Under the pieces are notes generated by a model. The model made no database searches, was not told where the DNA came from, and saw only the letters and a program-made list of their open reading frames with translations. This document shows, in pieces, positions 35,855 to 44,200 of a stretch of DNA of 64,000 nt. Position 1 is the first letter of the stretch; each line of letters opens with the position of its first letter. A program made the position numbers and the translations under genes. The stretch lies in contig NZ_BAGN01000088.1 in NCBI RefSeq assembly GCF_000308835.1, forward strand, positions 81,557 to 145,556, in the 5' to 3' direction. This DNA comes from Nocardia vinacea NBRC 16497. GTDB lineage: Bacteria > Actinomycetota > Actinomycetes > Mycobacteriales > Mycobacteriaceae.

Positions 35855-38722
35855 TTACTGGTCCTTTCCGGGAACGATCACCAGCAGCGGGCGCACCAAT
35901 TGCTGGGTGGGGGCGAGGGATTCGGCGAGGCGCTGTTCTTCGGCGATGCGGCGGGCGTAGGTGTCGACCTTCTTTTTCTGGCTGCCGAACAGTTCGAGTT
36001 GGTCGGCGCCGGAATGCCAGCGGTCGGCGCGGCGGCGCCACTGGGCGAGGCGTTCGTTGGCGGTGCGTTCCTGCTCGCCGAGGACGATTTTCATCGACTG
36101 GGTGGCCTTGTCGACCGCGATGGGGATCAGCTGTTGGAAGCGGTCCGGGGCGGGGATCGGGCCGGGGTTGGCGGTCTCGGGCTTCAATCCGGTGTCGGTG
36201 AGCAGGAAGTCGAGGTTTTCCAACGGGGTGGAGAAGGCCAGCGTGGGGCGTTCGGTGTCGGGGAACTCGACCGTGGAGAACACGCGGGACACGAGCTGGC
36301 CGCGGCGGTTCATCAAGGTGCCCATCAACAGGACGGTGACGGCGTCGACGTTGCCGCGGATGGCGAAGATCTGGTTGCGGCCCAGGGCGGACAGGGCGCG
36401 GTCGCTGGCCCAGTCGAGGACAGGGTGCAGCGGGCCGAGGAAGTGGGCTTCGGGCCAGGTGGTGTTGTTGATGCCTTTGCCCTGGCGGGCGGCGCGGAGC
36501 TGGGCGTCGCCGACCTGGCGGGAGGTGGCGAGCTTCAGGTGGGTGTCGATGCGACCCTTCTCGCGGTAGTTCTGCGGGAGGTGGGCCAGGCGCTGGCGGA
36601 GGTCGCGGGGCGGGACCAGTTCGGCGATACCGTGATTGGCGTGGATGGTCCAGCCGACACCACCATTGCCGGGGGCCGCATGGGGGACGTCGTTGTAGGC
36701 GGCGCGCAGGGCTTCGTCGAGGAAGCCGATGTCGTCGGTGTAGAGGCTCTGGTGGGGGAGCTCGGGGAGCGCGGGGGTGTCGTCGTTGTCGAGCTGGGCG
36801 AAGAAGGCGTCGAAATCGTCGCCTTCGAGGACGTCTTCGACCGTCCTGACCTGATCGTCGAGGTCGGACTTCCGGGCGAGGACGTCGCGGATCGCCGATT
36901 CCTCGTCGCCCACACTGTGTTTGCCCATCAGCGAGGCGACGTCACCGAGCGTGGAATGCGCATGGTTCTCGCGTTCGAGCAGGCGCGACAGCACGCGGAG
37001 GTCACCGGAGAATTCGGGATCCGAAGGCTCCAGGATGAGGGAGGAGATCACCGGCGGGAACTTCTGGCCGTAGCGGTCGACTCGGCCGTTGCGCTGTTCG
37101 ATGCGGATCAGCGACCACGGGATGTCGTAGTGGATCAGGTTGTGGCACTGGGCATGCAGGTTCACACCCTCGGACGCGACATCGCCGGTGACGAGGACTC
37201 GGATCGGGGAGGTTTCGAGTTTGAAGCTGTCGACGATCTCCTGCTGCTCCACATCCGACAGGCCGCCGTGCAGCATGGCGATGTTCTCCGGCTTCAAGCC
37301 GAGAGCGGCGGGCAAAAGGTCGGTGAGCCACTTCAACGTGGCGACACGTTCGGCGAAAACGACTGCGCGCAGGGACGACTTGGGGCCCACACCGATCTCG
37401 CGCAGGCGTGCGACAAGGGCGGCCTGCTTGCCTGCCGACTCGGTGAACGCCTTGTCGTTGAGGTCGCTGAGCGTGTTCAGGGCGGCCAGTTCGATGCGCT
37501 GCTGGGGAGTGCCGTCGCGGAGCTTGTCACGGCGCTGGTTGATCGACTCGCGCAGAGCTGCCGGGGAGGACAGGAAAGCCTTGGCCAGGGTCCACGGGAA
37601 CAGGGCCTTGGTTTCGCCGGAATGTGGGGAGGTGCCGGTTTCCGGGTGCAGCCAGACCTGCGAGAGTTCGCGGGCGACAGCGTCTTCGGCGTCGGACGGC
37701 TGTACGAGGCGGTGCACCGGCTCGGCGCGTTCGGCCCAGTCGCTGCCGACCTCCGCGGCGACCTCGTCGTGGTGACGGTGCCTGCGGATCAGCAGGTTCT
37801 GCACATCCTCCTTGGTGAAGGATCCGTCGGCGGCGACCGCGGTGGGGTCGAGCAGGCGCAGGAGTTCGGCGAAGGATTCCTCGCGGCCATTGTGCGGGGT
37901 TGCCGAGGCCAGGATCAGGGCCTCGGTGTTGGGGGCCAGGACCCGGGCCAGCTCGTTGTTCTGGGTGCCGACATTGGTGAGGTTGTGGGACTCGTCGATC
38001 ACCACCGCATCCCAGTGCTGGCGTTCCAGATGTGCCTTGTAGCGCGGACTTTTGAGAGTGTCGATCGAGATGATCGCGCGCTTGTAGTACGTGAAAGGAT
38101 TGCGGGTGGCGGGGAGCTTCTGGCGGACCTTCTGGATGCCTGCTGAGTCGAGGCGAACGAACGGTAGCGCGAAACGGCACCACAGTTCGTGCTGCATCTG
38201 CTCGAGGACGTGCTTCGGGGTGACGATCAGGATCCGCTCGCCGCGGCCACGGCGAACCAGCTCCGACAGGATCATGCCGATCTCGAGGGTCTTGCCGAGG
38301 CCGACCGCGTCTGCCAGCAGAATCCGGGGGCGGATGTGCTGGGGGGCAAGGGCTTTGGCAACGGCGGCACGCTGGTAGCCGAGGGAGTCGGCGAGCATGT
38401 GGGTCGAGACGGTGACCGTCTGGTCGCCGTAGGGGAACGGGGTTTTGCGCAGGAGGGCTTCGAGCCACAGTCGGGAGTCGCGGTAGCCGGAAGAACCGTC
38501 GGGGATGACCTGGGCCTTGGCAGGGTCGAGCACCTCGATGGTGTCGAGGCTGTCGTAGAACGTCGCGGTGGTGTCGGCGACCAGCTCGGACAGGCCGCGC
38601 ACGCGTAGCAGCCAGCCGTCGGATCCCTGCTCGGCGGAGGTGACCAGCCATTCCTCGTCGCGGACTACGACGATCGAGCCGGGGGCGACGTTGAGCTCGC
38701 GGGGCTCGACGGCATGGGTCAT
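35855..38722 (-). CDS. SNF2-family helicase, DrmD-like
   Basis: 955 residues from ATG 38722 with CAGGAG upstream. An N-terminal beta domain (PGSIVVVRDEEWLVTSAE) is followed by the Swi2/Snf2 motor: DAVGLGKT 138-145, DESH 243-246, a SATPHNGREE motif III, and in RecA-2 VTGDVASEGVNLHAQCHNLI and RIEQRNGRVDRYGQ. The end is a helical region. This is the DrmD arrangement of class 1 DISARM, where drmD precedes drmMI as here. SNF2 motors translocate on double-stranded DNA; in this family it is thought to act on incoming unmethylated DNA. The gene is transcribed from a region shared with the locus 2 operon. Confidence 0.85.
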   Translation of the reverse strand: MTHAVEPRELNVAPGSIVVVRDEEWLVTSAEQGSDGWLLRVRGLSELVADTTATFYDSLDTIEVLDPAKAQVIPDGSSGYRDSRLWLEALLRKTPFPYGDQTVTVSTHMLADSLGYQRAAVAKALAPQHIRPRILLADAVGLGKTLEIGMILSELVRRGRGERILIVTPKHVLEQMQHELWCRFALPFVRLDSAGIQKVRQKLPATRNPFTYYKRAIISIDTLKSPRYKAHLERQHWDAVVIDESHNLTNVGTQNNELARVLAPNTEALILASATPHNGREESFAELLRLLDPTAVAADGSFTKEDVQNLLIRRHRHHDEVAAEVGSDWAERAEPVHRLVQPSDAEDAVARELSQVWLHPETGTSPHSGETKALFPWTLAKAFLSSPAALRESINQRRDKLRDGTPQQRIELAALNTLSDLNDKAFTESAGKQAALVARLREIGVGPKSSLRAVVFAERVATLKWLTDLLPAALGLKPENIAMLHGGLSDVEQQEIVDSFKLETSPIRVLVTGDVASEGVNLHAQCHNLIHYDIPWSLIRIEQRNGRVDRYGQKFPPVISSLILEPSDPEFSGDLRVLSRLLERENHAHSTLGDVASLMGKHSVGDEESAIRDVLARKSDLDDQVRTVEDVLEGDDFDAFFAQLDNDDTPALPELPHQSLYTDDIGFLDEALRAAYNDVPHAAPGNGGVGWTIHANHGIAELVPPRDLRQRLAHLPQNYREKGRIDTHLKLATSRQVGDAQLRAARQGKGINNTTWPEAHFLGPLHPVLDWASDRALSALGRNQIFAIRGNVDAVTVLLMGTLMNRRGQLVSRVFSTVEFPDTERPTLAFSTPLENLDFLLTDTGLKPETANPGPIPAPDRFQQLIPIAVDKATQSMKIVLGEQERTANERLAQWRRRADRWHSGADQLELFGSQKKKVDTYARRIAEEQRLAESLAPTQQLVRPLLVIVPGKDQ

Positions 38723-38857
38723 CAGGGGTACTCCTGGTGGGTCGATGCTGAGGGGATCCAACTTAGTGCCGGATACGAAATCATTCGGAATTCCGCATGT
38801 TTAGTTACAGGGATTGCATGTTTCGTTCGGCAGCCTCACCGAAGTTTAAGGTCGCAC

Positions 38858-38873
38858 TGAAAACTATGTCAAT
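38858..38873 (+). promoter_or_regulatory. Fourth copy of the shared TGAAAAC/GTCAAT motif
   Basis: TGAAAACTATGTCAAT differs from TGAAAACATCGTCAAT (2036-2051) at three central positions. It lies between the divergent DrmD-like gene (136 bases) and the stand-alone specificity gene (116 bases) and is oriented toward the latter. The region 38723-38988 otherwise has only short AT-rich repeats (GCATGTTT twice). Sharing of the motif with locus 1 suggests common control. Confidence 0.5.
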
Positions 38874-38988
38874 GGACGAAGCGTCGAGGCTTGTGTATTC
38901 AGAGTAGTGGATGGTCCGACCGGCCACGCGGCTAGCGCGCTGCTACCGTTGTCGCACCCGAATTGGACAGGTGGGGGAGGTGGCGATC

Positions 38989-39705
38989 GTGGAGAACGAC
39001 GCGGCCGGGGCGCCGACCGAGCTGGTCGCCGGCGGTGTGCTCGCGCCTGATGTCGCAACCTACACCGCGCTGCGGACCTCCGTCTTCGCATTCCGTTCGC
39101 CGGTTGCGCCGGAGCTCGTCACCGGAGATGGTCTGCGTCCGACGGTGTCGATCGGTGAGCTCGCCGAGGCCGGGGCGCTGACCGTGCTGGAGTCACCGCC
39201 CACCCTTGTGGCGATCGCAAGTGGAGCTCCGATGTTGACTGCCAAGGACATTCGTCTCGGCCGGGAACCGTCGAGGAATGGGGATCCCGGCACCCCCGGT
39301 GCGGTGTTCGGGCAACCGGGCGACGTGGTGGTTGTGACCGGAGCGGGCCATGCGGTGGTGTCGGTGCGCACGGACGCGGCTCTGCTCGCGCCAGGGGTTG
39401 CGGTGCTACGGGTCAATCCGGATGTCATCGACGCGCACTTCTTGTCCGGAGTTGTGCGAGCGGCCGCAGACGCCGCGGACAGCCGACCGATCGACCTGTT
39501 CGGGGTCGGCTTTCCTCGAGTGTCGATCGGTGAGCAGCGGACCATCGGCGAAGCGGTCGCGCAACTGATGGAGATCGAGAAGGCATGGCGCGGTCAGCGT
39601 CTCGCTGTCGAACGAATGGTCAGAGACGGCCTGTCCGGGCTCTCATCGGGAACGCTTCGGATTGCGGACGGGGCGGGCAATGCGGGTGGGCCGCATGGCG
39701 AATGA
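38989..39705 (+). CDS. Stand-alone HsdS-like target-recognition protein
   Basis: 238 residues from GTG 38989, eight bases after GGGGGAGG; other GTG starts at 38980 and 38971 are possible. The order VSIGELAEAGALTVLE, LTAKDIRLGREP, GDVVVVTGAGHAVV, VLRVNPDVIDAHFLSGVVRA and a closing helix (QRTIGEAVAQLMEIEKAWRG) is that of one HsdS target-recognition domain with its helical spacer. It resembles the C-terminal part of the locus 1 methylase. No methylase core is attached. It could bind the DrmMI-like enzyme encoded divergently, another methylase elsewhere, or guide the helicases. It overlaps the kinase gene by 11 bases. Confidence 0.7.
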   Translation: MENDAAGAPTELVAGGVLAPDVATYTALRTSVFAFRSPVAPELVTGDGLRPTVSIGELAEAGALTVLESPPTLVAIASGAPMLTAKDIRLGREPSRNGDPGTPGAVFGQPGDVVVVTGAGHAVVSVRTDAALLAPGVAVLRVNPDVIDAHFLSGVVRAAADAADSRPIDLFGVGFPRVSIGEQRTIGEAVAQLMEIEKAWRGQRLAVERMVRDGLSGLSSGTLRIADGAGNAGGPHGE

Positions 39706-41116
39706 CACGGTGCCACGGATCGTCGCCGAGCGTTACGAGCTGATCGAGGTCATCGGTCGCGGTGGCATGGGACGGGTGTTCCGGGGGTTCGACCGTAGGC
39801 TCAAGCGCCAGGTCGCAATCAAGATCATCCATCCCCATCTGGCCGAGAACAATGAATGGGAACGCCGATTCGTGCGGGAAGCCGAACTGATGGCGCGGAT
39901 GAGTCATCCCGGTATGGCCACCGTGTTCGACGCCGGCATCGACCCGGGGCCGCCCGAGCAGCCGTTCCTCATCATGGAATATGTCAATGGTGTCACGCTC
40001 GACAGCATCCTGTCCGCCCGCGGTCGGCTGCCGCTGGGCGCGGTCGCCGGAATCTGCGCGCAAACCGCCGCAGTGCTCGCGGAAGCCCACGGGCACAGGA
40101 TCTTCCACCGCGACCTCAAACCGTCGAACCTCATGCTCTGCGCCGACGGAACGGTTCGTGTGCTCGACTTCGGCATCGCCGTCGCGCTCGACGCTGATCA
40201 AACACGGCTCACCCGGACGGGATCGGGCATCGGAACACCGGAATATATGGCGCCCGAGCAGGTTCGGGGTAGCTCGGTGGTGCCGCAGACCGACCTGTAT
40301 GCGCTGGGCCTGGTGATGTACGAAATGCTCACCGGCGTCCGGGCCATGCTCGGGTCCTCGGAGTTCGACACGATGTTCAACCAGATCAATACGGCACCAC
40401 CGATTCTCGAGCCGGAACGCGACAAGGTGCCCGAGGAACTGGCGGTGCTCGTGAGGAGCATGCTCGCCAAGGAGCCGGTCGACCGTCCGGCGGATGCGGT
40501 GACCGTGCACGGGGTGCTGATGCGGTATGTCGGCGCGCTCGACGGGCTGATGGAACATCCCGATCCGGCGAGCCCCGCACGGCTGTATGCGGCAGCCGTC
40601 GGTGCCTCAGCGGCGACACGGACCGCGATGCCCCAGAAGCGGCTCGAAGTCGGCGATGCGGCTGCCGCGCCCGAGTTCACCCGCGGTGATCTCGATCGGG
40701 CGGTCCGCCGTGCTCGAGACCTCGCCGACGAGTCCCGTTACGTGCCTGCCATCGGAGCGTTGAAAGACTCTCTCGGCGTTGCCGTGCCACAGCTCGGCGC
40801 TCGCGATGTGGACGTCGTCGACGCGCGGGTTCGGCTGGCCGATCTGTGTCTGGAATCCGGTGACTATGTCCAGGCCAGCGCGTTCTACAGCGACCTGATC
40901 GACGACCTCACCGCGGAGCGGGGGCCCTATGACGACCAGGTCATGTACTGCCAGCGGCAGGTGGCCACCTGCCAGGTACACAGCGGTCAGGTGCGGGCCG
41001 CGCTGACGCGACTGCGGAAATTGCACGCGCAGCTGGCGGCCTGGCACGGGGAGAGCGATGCACGAGTGGTGCAGCTGTCGGAGATGATCACCCAGATCAG
41101 GGCGGGCACAAGGTAA
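39695..41116 (+). CDS. Serine/threonine protein kinase with TPR-like C-terminus
   Basis: 473 residues from ATG 39695 (an ATG at 39680 is also possible). A complete Hanks-type kinase: GRGGMGRVF 21-29, catalytic Lys 43 in VAIK, HRDLKPSN 138-145, DFG 158-160, APE 186-188, so it should be active. There is no transmembrane segment, unlike most actinobacterial Pkn kinases, so it is cytoplasmic. Residues about 330-473 form helical pairs (ARVRLADLCLESGDYVQASA, MYCQRQVATCQVHSGQVRAA) typical of TPR repeats. A soluble kinase inside a modification and helicase operon recalls PglW of the Pgl system; its targets are probably neighbouring proteins. Confidence 0.88.
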   Translation: MANDTVPRIVAERYELIEVIGRGGMGRVFRGFDRRLKRQVAIKIIHPHLAENNEWERRFVREAELMARMSHPGMATVFDAGIDPGPPEQPFLIMEYVNGVTLDSILSARGRLPLGAVAGICAQTAAVLAEAHGHRIFHRDLKPSNLMLCADGTVRVLDFGIAVALDADQTRLTRTGSGIGTPEYMAPEQVRGSSVVPQTDLYALGLVMYEMLTGVRAMLGSSEFDTMFNQINTAPPILEPERDKVPEELAVLVRSMLAKEPVDRPADAVTVHGVLMRYVGALDGLMEHPDPASPARLYAAAVGASAATRTAMPQKRLEVGDAAAAPEFTRGDLDRAVRRARDLADESRYVPAIGALKDSLGVAVPQLGARDVDVVDARVRLADLCLESGDYVQASAFYSDLIDDLTAERGPYDDQVMYCQRQVATCQVHSGQVRAALTRLRKLHAQLAAWHGESDARVVQLSEMITQIRAGTR

Positions 41117-41266
41117 TTGGATTGCCGATTTCGCGACCAATGAGGTCTCCGCGACGCTAACGAATCGGTCGCGATCATGGTCGCGGTCGAGATACATCTG
41201 TAGCGGATACCCCTGACCTGGCGATACCGTTTTGACGGTTGGCCTGTGGGGTAAGGAGACAGCGGG

Positions 41267-44200
41267 ATGACGGACTCGGGGACCGTGAGGGAGGCCGATC
41301 TGGCGGATCGCGCGTCGCGGTTGTTCCGATTTCTGGCCCGAGTCCAGGGAATTGGTGGCACCCCGATCCTCGACGCCGACGATCTCGGGGCGGTGGAGTG
41401 GCTCGGTGAGTTGCCTGCGAGCACGGCGGTCAGGTTCACGTCCGGGTCGGAGGACAAGCCGTTCCTGCGGTTGGACAAGGTGCCCGTGACGCCGCCGATC
41501 GGTCCGCCCGAGCCCGAGGTACGGGCCTGGCTGGTGCCCGGACCACTCAACGATCACACGGCCGAGCCGGCGCTGCGGGCCGAACGCGTCGACGGCGGTG
41601 CCCGGACGGAACGGCTTATCGATCACCCGCACATCCGCGAACGGTTCGACGGCTGGTTGCGGCGGTGGCGTGCCTGGGCTGAAATGGCTCGGATCGAGGA
41701 GCCGGCGTATCGCTGGTATCGGGCCATCTACCGGATGTACTCCGACGTCAACGCCTCGGCGGAGAGTCGGGAAGCGGTGCTGGCGTTGGGGTGCGTCGTC
41801 TGGCGGCGGCGCGGCGCCGGGACGATCCGCAGGCACGCCTTGACCATGCCGGTGAAGTTCGAGTTCGACACCGACTCAGGCACGCTGACCGTGCGGCTCG
41901 ATCTCGACGCCGGTCGTTCGGCGATGGAGTTGTCCGATTTCCTCGACCCGGGTGAGATTATCGATCCGGCACTGCTGCGCTCGGTGGAGCGCGAATTCCT
42001 CGACGGTGTGGACCCGTTCGACCGGGATGCTGTCGCGGTGCTCATGCGGCGGCTCCTGCACAGCCTGGGGCCGGACTCGGCCTTCCGCGACGAGATGATG
42101 CCGGCCGCGGCCACTACAGAACCGGTGGGCTACTACGCCCCGGCCTTGATTGTGCGGTCGCGTGGCAAGCGAGGACTGACCCGGGTGCTCGACACCATCG
42201 CCGACCGGATCGAGGACCGAGGCCGGGTCCCGGTCGGGCTGCGCACCCTGGTCGATCCGGCTTATACGGCGACTGCGGACCTGCCGTCGGACAACGGCGC
42301 GATTGTGCGCGACGGAACCGACAGCTTCCTGCCGCTGCCGCTGAATGCGGTCCAGCTGGACATCCTCCAGCACGTCGACTGCCATGCGCACACGATCGTG
42401 CAGGGCCCTCCCGGCACAGGCAAGACCCACACGGCGGCCGCGTTGATCACCCACCTCTTGGCGCAGGGCAAGCGGGTGCTCGTCACCGCGCACACCGATC
42501 GCGCGCTGGCGGAGGTGCGGGGCAAGCTGCCTGCGGAGATCCGTGATCTGTGTGTGTCGGTGGCTGGGGCAAGCCGCGACAACTTCGCCGATCTGAAACT
42601 GTCGATGGAGCGGATCGCGGCGGCAGCCGACGACCACGATGCGCCGGGAGCCCGACGCAGAGTCGAGACCGCCAACGCGCGCATCGCCGAGTTGCGGGCG
42701 GCCCGTGCGCTGCACGCCGAGCAGCTGCTGCGGCATCGTGAGCAGGAAGTGATCTCGCACGAGATCGGTTCCTACCGTGGAACATTGACCGAGTTGGTGC
42801 TGCGGCATCGAGCAGAGGCAGTGCGGTACGGGTGGGTTCGAAACCTGGACCAGGTCCACCCGGGTACAGCACTGCCTGTTTCATCGACCGAGGTGCGGGA
42901 ATGGCGGACGCTGCTTCTCGACGATGCACTCGCTGATCCGGAAGTGGCAGCCCCGCAGCTGATCACCGTGCACGATGTGCCGCCGGTAGCCCAGGTGGCG
43001 CAATGGAGCAAACGGCTCGCCGGTGCGACCGAGCGGGCCACGACGTTGGCCGGACACGGGACGCGCCCGTGGATCGAGGCGATCCGCGGACTGACGCCGG
43101 CCAGTTGCGCCGAGGTGTCGGCGACGGTACGACAGGTGGACCGCGAACTCGGGGAACTGTCGTCCAGCCGGGACGGGTGGGTTCGCGATGCCGTTGTCGA
43201 TGTGGCCAGGGGCCGGGGCGGTGTGTGGCACGGGCGGCGGATGCGGCTTGTCGAATTGCTCGAACCCGCAGCCACATTGACCAGAGAGCTCGGCATAGCC
43301 CAGGTTCGGGTTTCCGGTGGCGACCGCGCGGCCCTCGTCGCGCTGGCTGAATCAGTTCTCGGCTATGTCGAGAAGAACGGGTCCATCAAACTGCGCCCGG
43401 ACGGTGCACCGAAGATCGGCATCGCGACCAACCGAGTGCTGAAAGAAGCCGCACCGCTGTTCGAATATGTCCGGGTGGACGGCCGGATTCCGGTCGATCC
43501 CGCGCACCTGCGCGCGTTCCTCCGCTGCGAGGAGGTCGAGCGGCTGGTCGAACAGCTCGACGAGGTGTGGACGGGATCCGGCGTTGCTGCCGCGGCGCCC
43601 GGCAGCGTGTCCGTCCGGCTGGCCCATCACCGTGACCATGCCGAGCAGTTGCGGATACTGCTCACCGTCGGCGCTGAATTGGTCACGGCGGGACAGCAAT
43701 TGCGCGGATTCGGGATGGCAGAGCCGGACTGGTCGGATCCGGCCGCTCGGCGAGCGTTGCTGGCTTCCTTCGACGCGGCCACCGCCCTAGACGAGCAGGC
43801 AGAGGCATCGGCACTGTTCGACAAGGTCGCCACCCGTGTATCCGGGCTGCGCTATCAGCCCGGCGCCACTACCAACTTGCACGATCTGCATCGTGCGATC
43901 GAGCAGCGCGATATCGACGCCTACCAGCGTGCGCACACGCGGCTAGCCGAACTGAACGTTCTGCGTGGCCGCTATGCCCGTCGTGGCGAACTCGATGCAC
44001 GGATGGCGCAGCTGCCCCGGTTGCGTGAAGCCGTGGTGTCCACCGCGGTGTCGGACGTGTGGGACATCCATCTCGCCGACCTCGAACAGGCCTGGGACTG
44101 GGCCGGTCTCGGTGTGTGGCTCTCCGGGGTCGACCCCGAACCGGTCAACAAGCTGTTCGATCAGCTCGACGACATCGAAGCCGGGCTCCGCGACGAAGCG

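Noticed and set aside
35900..38146. A 748-codon open frame on the + strand opposite the SNF2 helicase
   Set aside because: Its composition is Gly/Val/Glu/Arg repeats typical of an antisense shadow in GC-rich DNA, while the opposite frame has full helicase motifs.
39695..41116. Calling the kinase PglW
   Set aside because: PglW is much larger with an N-terminal NERD-type domain; this protein is 473 residues with a TPR-like tail, and no pglY or pglZ is in the window.
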